Positions 26,226-34,362 of a stretch of DNA of 64,000 nt are shown in pieces. Made by a program: the position numbers and the translations under genes. How positions within the stretch are numbered: the first letter of the stretch is position 1; every line of letters starts with the position of its first letter. Source of the stretch: Sphingomonas sp. TREG-RG-20F-R18-01 (GTDB lineage: Bacteria; Pseudomonadota; Alphaproteobacteria; Sphingomonadales; Sphingomonadaceae). The notes under the pieces were generated by a model, which saw nothing but the letters and a program-made list of their open reading frames with translations, ran no database searches and was not told the DNA's origin. The stretch lies in contig NZ_JAKNQQ010000001.1 in the NCBI RefSeq assembly GCF_022662475.1, forward strand, positions 744,001-808,000. The letters are read 5' to 3'.

Positions 26226-26701
26226 CGCAGCACGCCTCGACTGACAGCGCTACCGGCGCCGCGCTGATTGCCGCCGCTCGCGGCGCGGCGCTGAACGCGC
26301 ATGCGCCCTATTCGCGCTTCGCCGTCGGCGCCGCGGTGCTGCTGGCCGATGGCCGCACGGTGACCGCCGCGAATTTCGAGAATGCCAGCTATGGCCTGTC
26401 GCTCTGCGCCGAGACGGTCGCGCTGGCGATGGTCAGCAGCGCGGGGGATCTCGCGCAAGTCATCGCGATCGGCGTGATTGGCGGAGCGATGGACGCCGCC
26501 GGACGCCCGATCGGGACGGCCCCGGTCGGCCCCTGCGGCCGGTGTCGGCAGGTCATCAACGAGGCGGCGCAGATCGGTGGGCATGACGTGACCGTCTGGT
26601 GCGGTGCGGCCGAAGGCGACGCGATCGAATGCTATCCGCTATCGGTGCTGCTGCCGCATGCCTTTGGTCCCGCTGATCTCGGCCTGGGCCCGACTCGCTA
26701 A
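26222..26701 (+). CDS. cdd: Cytidine deaminase
   Basis: Zinc enzyme turning cytidine and deoxycytidine into (deoxy)uridine for pyrimidine salvage. The 159-residue protein has APYSRFAVGAAVL, NASYGLSLCAETVAL with the proton-shuttling Glu and first zinc Cys, and GPCGRCRQVI with the other two zinc Cys. This is the homotetrameric short form. It starts inside the stop of the GH25-like gene (ATGA overlap) and its end overlaps the convergent peptidase gene by four bases. dCTP deaminase (dcd) is close by, so two deaminase functions of pyrimidine metabolism cluster here. Confidence 0.93.
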   Translation: MTQHASTDSATGAALIAAARGAALNAHAPYSRFAVGAAVLLADGRTVTAANFENASYGLSLCAETVALAMVSSAGDLAQVIAIGVIGGAMDAAGRPIGTAPVGPCGRCRQVINEAAQIGGHDVTVWCGAAEGDAIECYPLSVLLPHAFGPADLGLGPTR

Positions 26702-27363
26702 CGCACGGCTTCGGCAAACACGCGATCGACGTCGCCATGCGCGGCGCGAAGCAGGGCGTCGACCCGCTTGCGGCCGTAATAATAGAGCAATGCCGGATGC
26801 GCGCGATGCTCGGCTTCGAGCGCTGCGGCCTGCGCATCCGACAGGCTGCCGCCGCCGCTGACGACATCGCAATAGCCCTCGCGCAGCCAGGCGGGGTAGC
26901 GCAGGTCCGCCAGCAGGCCGTAGCGCGCACGGATCAGTGCATGGGTACGCTCGTGCGCAAGAACGTCCGAAAACGCGCGACGGCCGCCGATCGCCTGCCC
27001 GTTGAAGACGAGGTCGTGCGTCGGATCGCTTCGATTGACGACGATCACGTCGCCGAACGGACGCGAAAAGGCAAACGCGCCGGACGAGCCCAACGCCAGC
27101 AACCGCCACCGCCACCCCCCGTCGGTCAGGAAGATGCGCCGACCATACCCCGACTGGTACAGCGCACTGTGGCGCAGCATCGCATCGCTCCGCGTGAGCA
27201 GCGCCGGCATGGTGGCGGGTAGCGGCTGTTCGGTATAAAAGATGGTATCGCCAATCGCCTGCCGATGGGGGAATGCCAGGACCTCGGGCACGAGCGCGAC
27301 CGTTGCGAGCACGGCCGCTGCAATCGCGATGCCTCCCTGAACCCGTCTCCACCAGCGCCGCAT
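26698..27363 (-). CDS. Putative membrane-anchored HExxH metallopeptidase
   Basis: A 221-residue protein with one N-terminal hydrophobic segment ([19 protein letters not shown]), so the rest should face the periplasm. [15 protein letters not shown] holds HExxH (His137, Glu138, His141). Twenty-one residues on, REGYCD offers Glu162 as third zinc ligand, a gluzincin arrangement. The start at 27363 is chosen for the AGGGGG site and the anchor; ATG 27396 is an alternative. The family name is not recognised and the substrate is unknown. It faces cdd and is divergent from dcd. Confidence 0.6.
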   Translation of the reverse strand: MRRWWRRVQGGIAIAAAVLATVALVPEVLAFPHRQAIGDTIFYTEQPLPATMPALLTRSDAMLRHSALYQSGYGRRIFLTDGGWRWRLLALGSSGAFAFSRPFGDVIVVNRSDPTHDLVFNGQAIGGRRAFSDVLAHERTHALIRARYGLLADLRYPAWLREGYCDVVSGGGSLSDAQAAALEAEHRAHPALLYYYGRKRVDALLRAAHGDVDRVFAEAVR

Positions 27364-27491
27364 CGCTGCCCCCTGCCCTGCCCCGAGGCTATCCATGGTT
27401 GGCACGCCCCGCAACAACGTGCCTTGCCCACACCGTCTTTTCCGGCGAAACGCCACCACGGCCATCGCGCCCTATCGAAGGAAAGAGACGC

Positions 27492-28046
27492 ATGTCGATC
27501 ATGTCCGACCGCTGGATTCGCACGCAAGCGCTTGAGCATGGCATGATCGAGCCGTTCGTCGACGGCCAGAAGCGTGACGGGTGTATCTCCTACGGCCTGT
27601 CCTCCTACGGCTATGACGCGCGCGTTTCGGACGAGTTCAAGATCTTCACCAACATCGACAGCGTGATCGTCGACCCAAAGGACTTCGCCGCGAACAGCTT
27701 CGTCGACCGCAAGACCGATTGCTGCATCATCCCGCCCAACAGCTTCGCCCTTGCGCGGACGGTCGAATATTTCCGCGTGCCGCGCGACGTGCTGGTGATC
27801 TGCCTCGGGAAGTCGACCTATGCGCGCTGCGGGATCATCGTCAACGTCACCCCGCTCGAGCCCGGGTGGGAGGGGCATGTGACGCTGGAATTCTCGAATA
27901 CCACGCCCTTGCCCGCGAAGATCTACGCCAACGAGGGCGCTTGCCAGTTCCTGTTCCTCGAAGGGAACGAGCCGTGCGAGACCAGCTATGCCGACCGGGC
28001 GGGCAAATATATGGGGCAACGCGGGGTAACCCTTCCGCGCTTGTGA
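27492..28046 (+). CDS. dcd: dCTP deaminase
   Basis: Deaminates dCTP to dUTP, the main route to thymidylate in many bacteria. The 184 residues show [30 protein letters not shown]-like CCIIPPNSF, the catalytic-loop [28 protein letters not shown] with Arg and Glu, and the C-terminal QFLFLEG and [13 protein letters not shown] that closes the site. The ATG at 27492 has a GAAAGAGA site. Monofunctional dcd type. Confidence 0.95.
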   Translation: MSIMSDRWIRTQALEHGMIEPFVDGQKRDGCISYGLSSYGYDARVSDEFKIFTNIDSVIVDPKDFAANSFVDRKTDCCIIPPNSFALARTVEYFRVPRDVLVICLGKSTYARCGIIVNVTPLEPGWEGHVTLEFSNTTPLPAKIYANEGACQFLFLEGNEPCETSYADRAGKYMGQRGVTLPRL

Positions 28047-28055
28047 GCGGCAGCC

Positions 28056-28952
28056 CTAGCGGATCGGGGTCGGCTCTGCGGGCGCTGCTTGCACGAGTCG
28101 CGTCAGCATCGCGGGCAGCGACCGGCGCGCGGCAAGCTGCAGGGGTACCCAGGTCGCGGCGCTGACGAACTGCAGCGCGTAGCCGGGTGGCGCGGAGACG
28201 GCATAGGTCTTGCCTACCGTCCCGGGCGAATTCGGGACCTGCGTCAACGGCTTGCTCCGTTGCGCGTCGAGGCCCGCCCGAATCTCGTCCATGCCGCCGC
28301 GGCACAAGACGTCGTCGTTCGCGCGCACTGCCGTGGTTGCGGCTTCGATGTTCAGCGACGTGTTCGCAATGGTCGCGCGAGCGGCCATCGGCAGTCCGCG
28401 CAGATAGGCCAGGATCGCGCCATTCTGAGCGAACACTTGGTCAACCCGTCGCCCCGGCGCGGTCCGGTCTGCACATTTCACGCCATCCACGACGGCGAGA
28501 TCCAAACCGTAGAGCATCACCATCGCCGCGCTCTGCTTCAATCCATCGCCCGGTGCACCGGGCACCGCGCTGCCGAGTCGCCACAAGTCGTTCATATACG
28601 CATAGGCGATGACGAAGCCCGCGCCGCCGTGAAGGTGCGCCTGCGCCCAGTTCATATCCAGGACGATCTCCGGCGCGGCCTGCGTAGCGCGCAACCTGGC
28701 GGTCAGCGCCTGCCAGTCATGCTTGCCGAGCATCGCGTCGAGCGCGGCGGCGTCCGCGGGCATGGCGCGCCCCGGGGGTGCCATTACCGGGGCGAGTTGC
28801 GCTCGCAGCGTCGCACCGTCCGTCCGCGGCGGCAGGATCGCCTGGGCCGATGCGAAGGCTGGCACGATGCCGGACCCGAACGCCAATGCTACGACTGTCC
28901 GGATACTCCAGAGCGGGACGACCCGTGCGCCGTTGGCGGTTCTGCGCTGCAT
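28056..28952 (-). CDS. Secreted protein, function unknown
   Basis: A 298-residue protein with an N-terminal export signal (VVALAFGSGIVPAFASAQA) from the ATG at 28952; a longer start at 29003 would place the signal internally. The mature part is Ala-rich and mostly helical, with WAQAHLHGGAGFVIAYAYMNDLWRLG and SAAMVMLYGLDLAVVDGVKC. It has a few Cys that could pair (VKCADR, VLCRGG). No family was recognised. It converges with dcd nine bases away and lies downstream of the tonB operon terminator. Confidence 0.55.
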   Translation of the reverse strand: MQRRTANGARVVPLWSIRTVVALAFGSGIVPAFASAQAILPPRTDGATLRAQLAPVMAPPGRAMPADAAALDAMLGKHDWQALTARLRATQAAPEIVLDMNWAQAHLHGGAGFVIAYAYMNDLWRLGSAVPGAPGDGLKQSAAMVMLYGLDLAVVDGVKCADRTAPGRRVDQVFAQNGAILAYLRGLPMAARATIANTSLNIEAATTAVRANDDVLCRGGMDEIRAGLDAQRSKPLTQVPNSPGTVGKTYAVSAPPGYALQFVSAATWVPLQLAARRSLPAMLTRLVQAAPAEPTPIR

Positions 28953-29049
28953 TGCCACGCGATCCTTCCCCGTGATCCGTTCGTCGAGATGTTTACCGAG
29001 CATAGGGCATGGCTGCGCTGCGTGCGATACGAGCCGCGGCCGATCGCGA

Positions 29050-29080
29050 CAAAAAAAGGGCGGCCCCGAAGGACCGCCCC
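29050..29080 (-). terminator. Terminator of the tonB-exbB-exbD-exbD operon
   Basis: On the minus strand GGGGCGGTCC and GGGCCGCCC form a stem capped by a TTCG-type loop and are followed by seven T. It lies 27 bp past the second exbD stop. Confidence 0.88.
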
Positions 29081-29106
29081 GATTCGTTCGCCGTGGCGAC
29101 GTTTGA

Positions 29107-29535
29107 TCAGAATTCGCCGCGATACTGCTCGTTGCCGATGAAGCCGAGCTTCGACACGTTCGACCGCTTGATGATCGCCAGAACCTGGTCGACCTTCTCG
29201 TAGCGGGCCGCCGGATCCGGCTGGAAGTGCAGTTCCGGCTCCGGGTTCAGCTGGGTCGTCTGCGTCAGATACTGCTGCAGCGTTGCCCCGTCGGTCGGTG
29301 CGCCGTTCCACAGGACCACGCCGTCCGGCGTGATGACGATCTTGTTCTTCTGCGGGTCCACCGGCGGCTTGACCTGGTTCGGGTCGTTGATCGGAAGATC
29401 GACCTTCACCGCATGCGTCTGGATCGGGATCGTGATGATGAACATGATGAGCAGCACGAGCATGACGTCGATCAACGGCGTCGTGTTCATGTCCATCATG
29501 GGCTCGCCTTCGGCGCCGCCTGCACTGATTGCCAT
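29107..29535 (-). CDS. exbD2: ExbD/TolR biopolymer transport protein (second copy)
   Basis: A 142-residue inner-membrane protein. The single transmembrane helix is in MNTTPLIDVMLVLLIMFIITIPI, with the proton-relay Asp in PLIDVML. The rest is a small periplasmic domain (ELHFQPDPAARYEKVDQVLAIIKRS). It is the last gene of the tonB-exbB-exbD-exbD set and has a GAGGAG ribosome site. In Xanthomonas the second ExbD of such operons is dispensable for iron uptake; a specialised role here is only an inference. Confidence 0.93.
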   Translation of the reverse strand: MAISAGGAEGEPMMDMNTTPLIDVMLVLLIMFIITIPIQTHAVKVDLPINDPNQVKPPVDPQKNKIVITPDGVVLWNGAPTDGATLQQYLTQTTQLNPEPELHFQPDPAARYEKVDQVLAIIKRSNVSKLGFIGNEQYRGEF

Positions 29536-29564
29536 GCTAATTACTCCTCGGTGCTAGCGCACGC

Positions 29565-30044
29565 TTACGATGACGGACCGCCGGTGGGAGGCGGTTCGGA
29601 GATGAAGCCAACCTTGGCGAAGCCGGCCGACTGCATCGTGTAGATCGCGCCGCCGATGCACCGGTACGGCGTTTCCACGTCACCACGGATATGCGCCTCG
29701 GGCAGGTCCTCGGTCGTCAAGTTGGCGGCACCGCCGGCCTTGTCGACGATTTCCTTCAGCTTGTCGGTCGCGCGCTTGAGCAGCTCTTCGTGGCTCACGC
29801 GGGTCAGGCCCCAATAGACGGCACACGCGCCGCTGGGATCGCGCGTGATCGAGAGCGAGACGTTCTCGGGCTTGGTCACGGTCGGGTCGTACCGCACGTC
29901 GGGCAGCTTCAGCTTGACGCTCTGCACAATCGCCGGAACCGTGATGAGGAAGATGATCAGCAACACCAACATGACGTCCACGAGCGGGGTCGTGTTGATG
30001 TCGGACATCGGGGCGTCTTCTGCACCACCAGTACTAATCGCCAT
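29565..30044 (-). CDS. exbD1: ExbD/TolR biopolymer transport protein (first copy)
   Basis: A 159-residue ExbD with INTTPLVDVMLVLLIIFLITVP as its membrane helix and the functional Asp in PLVDVML. Its periplasmic domain is longer than that of the second copy, with two Cys (GACAVYWG and PYRCIGG) that could form a disulfide. It forms the proton channel with ExbB and passes energy to TonB. It is separated from exbB by 93 bp that include a terminator-like hairpin. Confidence 0.93.
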   Translation of the reverse strand: MAISTGGAEDAPMSDINTTPLVDVMLVLLIIFLITVPAIVQSVKLKLPDVRYDPTVTKPENVSLSITRDPSGACAVYWGLTRVSHEELLKRATDKLKEIVDKAGGAANLTTEDLPEAHIRGDVETPYRCIGGAIYTMQSAGFAKVGFISEPPPTGGPSS

Positions 30045-30096
30045 GAAAGGCCATCCTATCCGTATCAGTCAGGCCACCCGGCACGTCCGGGCGGCG

Positions 30097-30128
30097 AGAA
30101 AATCGGGGCCGTCCGGATGGACGGCCCC
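30097..30128 (-). terminator. Intra-operon terminator or attenuator between exbB and exbD1
   Basis: GGGGCCGTCC and GGACGGCCCC pair perfectly (10 bp) over a 4-nt loop and are followed on the minus strand by GATTTTC. The short U tract suggests partial termination, which would lower ExbD relative to ExbB. Confidence 0.65.
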
Positions 30129-30137
30129 GGGTCGTCC

Positions 30138-30944
30138 TTAGACGCGCGTCTGAACGCCACCAGCCTGGCCGGCGGTCGTCGTTGCCGGAGCAGCCGCCTT
30201 GGTGCCACCGACCGGCGGGGTACCCTTGACGGGTGCCGCGCGCGACGCTGCCGGGCGGACCGCGCCGTCCGAAGCGAGGTAGCCCAGAACGTCGGTCGAG
30301 AACGCGCTCAGATGCTCTGCGATCGCCTTGTTGCGGCGCTGCAGGAAGTTGAACGCGAGCACTGCCGGAACCGCGACCACCAGACCGAAGGCGGTCATGA
30401 TCAGCGACTCACCGACCGGGCCTGCGACCTTGTCGATCGATGCCTGGCCAGCCTGGCCGATGCCGATCAGCGCGCGGTAAATACCGAGCACCGTACCGAA
30501 CAGACCGACGAACGGTGCGGTTGCGCCGACCGTCGCGAGGAAGGCGAGACCGCCGCCGAGCTGCGAGTTGATCGCAGCTTCCGACCGCATCAGCGAACCG
30601 TGCAGCCAGTCATGCGCCTCGACCGGATCGGTCAGGCGGCCGTGCTGCTCCTGAGCGGCCAGGCCGTCGTCGACGATCTGCTTGTAGGCCGAGTTCTTCT
30701 CGAGCTTGGCAGCGCCCTCACGCAGCGAGTTCGAGTTCCAGAAGGTCGCGCGAACGCGACGGCCCTGGTTGATGATCTTCTGCTGCTCGAAGATCTTGGT
30801 GAACAAGATGTAGAGCGTGAAGAACAGGAAGATGGTGAGGATGGCGGCCGTCGTCCACGTGACGGGGCCGCCCTGCTTCATTGCGTTCATGAAGCCGAAA
30901 TTGTCTGCGGCCGATGCTCCGGCGGCGAGGATGGTGGTCGACAT
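30138..30944 (-). CDS. exbB: ExbB/TolQ/MotA family proton channel protein
   Basis: A 268-residue inner-membrane protein with three membrane helices: TAAILTIFLFFTLYILFTKIF, GGGLAFLATVGATAPFVGLFGTVLG and IMTAFGLVVAVPAVLAFNFLQ. The second contains the family motif TAPFVGLFGTVLGI. With ExbD it forms the proton-driven motor for TonB. The C-terminal tail is Ala/Pro/Thr-rich and probably disordered. A GAAGGAAG site precedes the ATG at 30944. Confidence 0.94.
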   Translation of the reverse strand: MSTTILAAGASAADNFGFMNAMKQGGPVTWTTAAILTIFLFFTLYILFTKIFEQQKIINQGRRVRATFWNSNSLREGAAKLEKNSAYKQIVDDGLAAQEQHGRLTDPVEAHDWLHGSLMRSEAAINSQLGGGLAFLATVGATAPFVGLFGTVLGIYRALIGIGQAGQASIDKVAGPVGESLIMTAFGLVVAVPAVLAFNFLQRRNKAIAEHLSAFSTDVLGYLASDGAVRPAASRAAPVKGTPPVGGTKAAAPATTTAGQAGGVQTRV

Positions 30945-31007
30945 TGAGGGTACTTCCTTCTCGATTATGAAGCCATGCGACCCGCCGGGAGCCGCACGGC
31001 CGGATGA

Positions 31008-31682
31008 TTATTCGGGCAGACGCCAGACGACGTTGCGCGATTGGCCACTGGTCCGCATCGGCGCACCGTTCTGATCCAGCGCAGGCGTGTACCGCCCACG
31101 CCGCGTCAACGCGCTGCAGGCGGCGCGATCGAGCGACGAATTGCCGCTGGACGCGACGATCGTGCAATTCTCGACACGGCCTGCCGGGCTGATGTCCCAC
31201 CGAATCTTCGTCGTACCCTGGGCCTCGGCGCTCAGCGCGTCGGACGGATAGTCGTCGTTGGTGATCCAGTCGGCCGGGTTCCCCTTCGGACCAGCAGCCT
31301 TGCTGACCGTCGGCGCAGCGGGCGGCGCCGGAACGGGAACAGGCGCAGGCGCTGCAGCCCGCACCGTGATCGGTGCGGCCGGGGGCGGCGTGATGACGGT
31401 TGTGACCGGCGGCGGCGGAGCCTGCACGCGCACGATCGGCGGCGGCGACACGACCGGCGGGGTCTGCAGCTGCGGCTGTTCGGGCGGCGGGGGCGGCGGC
31501 TTGTCAGGCGGCGGGGGTGGCGGTTCGACGACGTCGAACGTGTTTAGCTTCTCGGTAACCTTCTTGATATATTTGAAGGTCAACCCGTTCACGAAGCCCC
31601 ACGCAAACAGTGCGACGATGACCGAAACGATCACGATCGACACGGCGCGGCTGCCACTTGTATTGCGATCAGCGTAAGCCAT
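31008..31682 (-). CDS. tonB: TonB energy transducer
   Basis: A 224-residue protein with a short cytoplasmic start and one membrane helix (AVSIVIVSVIVALFAWGFVNG). A long Pro-rich spacer that crosses the periplasm follows (EPPPPPPDKPPPPPPEQ and further Pro repeats). The C-terminal TonB domain reads DYPSDALSAEAQGTTKIRWD and TRRGRYTPALD. It links the ExbB/ExbD motor to outer-membrane receptors such as the two in this window. First gene of the operon tonB-exbB-exbD1-exbD2. The short membrane-helix lead differs from the classical His-containing TonB helix. Confidence 0.93.
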   Translation of the reverse strand: MAYADRNTSGSRAVSIVIVSVIVALFAWGFVNGLTFKYIKKVTEKLNTFDVVEPPPPPPDKPPPPPPEQPQLQTPPVVSPPPIVRVQAPPPPVTTVITPPPAAPITVRAAAPAPVPVPAPPAAPTVSKAAGPKGNPADWITNDDYPSDALSAEAQGTTKIRWDISPAGRVENCTIVASSGNSSLDRAACSALTRRGRYTPALDQNGAPMRTSGQSRNVVWRLPE

Positions 31683-31750
31683 TCAGAAACGAAACTCCTC
31701 TATTCCGGCACGACGGTCCAAGCCCGATCCGTAACGTCCGCTCGTTATCC

Positions 31751-31784
31751 GGCCTGTCATGGGTTAATGTATCCTGGACAGGCC
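31751..31784. promoter_or_regulatory. Palindrome upstream of tonB
   Basis: GGCCTGTC (31751-31758) and GACAGGCC (31777-31784) form perfect 8-bp arms around an AT-richer 18-bp centre, 69-102 bp before the tonB start. It could be a regulator site or a leader hairpin. No known operator consensus was matched, and nothing else is recognisable in 31683-31904. Confidence 0.4.
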
Positions 31785-31904
31785 GTAACCTCTATCGCGC
31801 CGAAAACGACGACGCAAACGCTTTGTCTCACGCAACAAACGTACAACCACTGCGTGGCAGAATTATTTCTGTTTAAAACTGGTACGGTCAGGTAACGCAT
31901 CCGC

Positions 31905-32777
31905 ATGACGAATGCTCCGAAATGGCTCATCGCCGCCACTGTCCTGACCACCGCTCCGCTCCTTGGTGCAACGCAGCAAACGCCTCTGAAACCGCTGGAT
32001 TCTGCCGTTTTGCCGCAGGCCCCCGCCATACCCTATGCGGACTATGCGGACCTTGTCGTGGCGGCACCGGTGATCGTCGACGCGACCATTCGGAGCGACG
32101 TGCGGCTCAAACCCGCCGAAGCGCCGGACGTGCCACAAAACGCCGCGCGGCTGTATGTCGAGGCCGATGTCACCGCGCTGATTCGCGGAACCGGCGCCGT
32201 GCCGCCGAGAATCGGGTATACGATCGATGTGCCCCTGGATGCCCACGGTCGCCCGCCGCGCTATCGCAAGACGCGGGTCCTTCTGTTCGCGCGGGGCGTC
32301 GCCAACAACCAGGGCCAGATCCAGTTGGTCCGCTCGGATGCGCAGCGCAACTGGACCCCGGCCGCCGACGCACTGACCCGACAGATCGTCCGCGAGGTGC
32401 TCGCCCCCGACACGCCGCCGACGGTGACCGGGGTGGGCAACGCCTTCTTCACCGCGGGCGACTTGCCGGGCGACGGCGAGACTCAGATCTTCCTGACGAC
32501 CGCCGACAGCCGCCCGATCTCGCTCAACGTGTTGCGGAAGGCCGGGCAGCCGCCCCGCTGGTCGGTGGCACTGACCGAAGTCGTCGACCAGGCAGCCCCG
32601 CCGCCTGCGGCCCGAACCTTGCTATGGTATCGCCTCGCCTGCAGCCTTCCCGCAACGCTGCCCGACACCGCGCTGCACGGCAGCGAGGGCGACAATGCGA
32701 TCGTGCGCGAGGACTATGCCACCATCCTCAGCGGCCTGGGCGCCTGCGATCGGACCGCCGTGGCGGGGGCACGATAG
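31905..32777 (+). CDS. Exported protein of unknown function
   Basis: A 290-residue protein with a short export signal (WLIAATVLTTAPLLGATQ). The body has a predicted beta-rich part (YADLVVAAPVIVDATIRSDV, RLYVEADVTALIRGTG) that may be an OB- or immunoglobulin-like fold. LLFARGVANNQGQIQLVRSD and a C-terminal region with two Cys (RLACSLP, GLGACDR) follow. The pattern is familiar from sphingomonad hypothetical proteins, but no function is known. It is divergent from the tonB operon. Confidence 0.6.
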   Translation: MTNAPKWLIAATVLTTAPLLGATQQTPLKPLDSAVLPQAPAIPYADYADLVVAAPVIVDATIRSDVRLKPAEAPDVPQNAARLYVEADVTALIRGTGAVPPRIGYTIDVPLDAHGRPPRYRKTRVLLFARGVANNQGQIQLVRSDAQRNWTPAADALTRQIVREVLAPDTPPTVTGVGNAFFTAGDLPGDGETQIFLTTADSRPISLNVLRKAGQPPRWSVALTEVVDQAAPPPAARTLLWYRLACSLPATLPDTALHGSEGDNAIVREDYATILSGLGACDRTAVAGAR

Positions 32778-32863
32778 CGCAGACGGGAGCCGGGAACGTC
32801 CTGACCACGTCCCAATCGGACGCCCCGGCCATGCTCAACGCCGATCGAACCGACCGCTGGCGC

Positions 32864-33190
32864 TCAAATGACCCGCAGGCACTGGCCCGTCGTCGACTGC
32901 GCGTCCGCAAGGTAGGACGCAGCGGCGACGACCCGTTCTTCCGCCGCCCCTTCCGCGACGTCGACCGCCGCGATCCGGACCGGGGCCAACGCGACCGCCA
33001 AGGGTCCCAGCGCAGCCAGCAGCATGGCCCGGTCGATGGCGGCGACGCCCGGCTCGATCAGCAGCACGACCGTATTGCCCTGCCCTGCCGCGCGGAGCGC
33101 CGCGATCACGTCGGTCGTGCGCGATGCCGCCGTCGCCACGACTAGAGCGGCGTGCGGACCGACCGCCGCGGCGACCGCCTTGCTCAGCAT
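32864..33190 (-). CDS. Small protein coupled to folB, unrecognised
   Basis: A 108-residue Ala/Val-rich protein that begins seven bases after the folB stop. Its alternating pattern (AALVVATAASRTTDVIAALRAA, TVVLLIEPGVAAID) suggests a small Rossmann-like alpha/beta fold. It carries no nucleotide-binding Gly motif and is too short for a whole dehydrogenase. ATG at 33190. Co-transcription with folB is likely. It could be a degenerate remnant of the short-chain dehydrogenase often found beside folate genes, but this is a guess. Confidence 0.5.
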   Translation of the reverse strand: MLSKAVAAAVGPHAALVVATAASRTTDVIAALRAAGQGNTVVLLIEPGVAAIDRAMLLAALGPLAVALAPVRIAAVDVAEGAAEERVVAAASYLADAQSTTGQCLRVI

Positions 33191-33197
33191 CCGCCGA

Positions 33198-33569
33198 TCA
33201 TCGCCGGTGTCGGGTCAGCGTGATCCCGATCGATTCCCCCGCCTCGGCAATCGCGAGCTTGACGATCGTCACCTCGACCCGCGTCACGCGCGTGTCCTGC
33301 AGGAACAGCGTCTCGCAGATGTGATCGGCCACGGCCTCGATCAGCGTGAAATGGACTCCTTCCGGCAAGGCCGTCGTCGCGGCATGCTTGAGGTCCAGAT
33401 AATTCTTCGAAGCGCCGAGCGGGGTATCCGGCTCGTAGCGCTCGGGCACCGTCAGATCGACCGTCAGCGAGATCCGCAGCGGCTGCGGCAAATGGGTTTC
33501 CTCGGAATAAATGCCGGTCAGCACCTGCACTTCGAGGTCGTGCACATTCAGTGTCAGTCGGTCGTCCAA
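33198..33569 (-). CDS. folB: Dihydroneopterin aldolase
   Basis: Cleaves 7,8-dihydroneopterin to 6-hydroxymethyl-dihydropterin in folate synthesis. The 123 residues match the T-fold family: LNVHDLEVQVLTGIYSEET with the substrate Glu, YLDLKHAA, FTLIEAVADHICETLF and a final VEVTIVKL. The start is TTG at 33569, supported by GAAGGGC upstream; no better ATG exists. It is the first gene of a two-gene unit. Confidence 0.88.
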   Translation of the reverse strand: MDDRLTLNVHDLEVQVLTGIYSEETHLPQPLRISLTVDLTVPERYEPDTPLGASKNYLDLKHAATTALPEGVHFTLIEAVADHICETLFLQDTRVTRVEVTIVKLAIAEAGESIGITLTRHRR

Positions 33570-33632
33570 GGCGAGCCCTTCAATCGGTACAGGCGCGCGC
33601 CATAGCAGATCGGTGGCGCAGGGGAACCGCCC

Positions 33633-34265
33633 TCACGCCGTCGCGCTGGGCCGGGCCGACGCCGCCGCATGCCACCGCCGCAGGTGCGCCGCCCCATCCG
33701 GCACCGCCAGCTTCGCCGCCTTGGCGAAATCGACCGTCACCAGGGCCGTGATGTCCGCGAAGCTATAGGAATCGGTCGCGATCCAAGACCGCCCCGCGAG
33801 GTGCGCGTCGAGCGCGCGTACGAACGTATCCCACAGGATGTGCCCGCGCTCGGCCAGTTCCGGGATCTGCGGGATCGCCGGCCACTTCCCCGCCACACCC
33901 CGGTCGCGAAAGGCCTCCCGCTGGTTGCGCAGGACATAGACGACGCCGGCATAGCCCTCCGCCTCGATCCTTCGGGTCCAGCCCTCGATCCGCGCAACGT
34001 CGAGCGCCGTTTCGCCGAATAGCGCGGATAGCGCGCCGAGCGCTTCGAAATAGCGACAGATGGCCGCGGATTCGCACAGGATCTCGCCGTCGTCGAGTTG
34101 CAGCGCTGGAACCACGCCGCGCGGGTTGAGCTTCAGGTACGCCTCGCCCAGCTGTTCGTCGCGGCGCAAGTCGATGCGTTCCCGATCGACCGTAATCTGT
34201 TTCTCCGCCAAGTAGATGCGTACCCGCCGCGGGCTTGGCGCCCAATCCGCATCGAAGAGTTTCAT
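33633..34265 (-). CDS. Glutathione S-transferase family protein
   Basis: A 210-residue protein with an N-terminal thioredoxin-like domain (MKLFDADWAPSPRRVRIYLAEK, NPRGVVPALQLDDGEILCESAAICRYF, which includes the cis-Pro and Glu-Ser glutathione contacts). A helical C-terminal domain with SFADITALVTVDFAK follows. The active-site region around APSPRR has Ser in place of a Cys or Tyr, as in theta-like or bacterial GSTs. The ATG at 34265 has a GAAGGAG site. The substrate is unknown; detoxification is the general family role. Confidence 0.88.
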   Translation of the reverse strand: MKLFDADWAPSPRRVRIYLAEKQITVDRERIDLRRDEQLGEAYLKLNPRGVVPALQLDDGEILCESAAICRYFEALGALSALFGETALDVARIEGWTRRIEAEGYAGVVYVLRNQREAFRDRGVAGKWPAIPQIPELAERGHILWDTFVRALDAHLAGRSWIATDSYSFADITALVTVDFAKAAKLAVPDGAAHLRRWHAAASARPSATA

Positions 34266-34362
34266 CGTCGGGACTCCTTCTTTCTTGCGTTCGGCGGAGT
34301 GAAGGCTAAAGCGCGCAGCCCCGCCGGTCCATCCGGGACTGTGCGTCGGCGAGGACGTGCCC

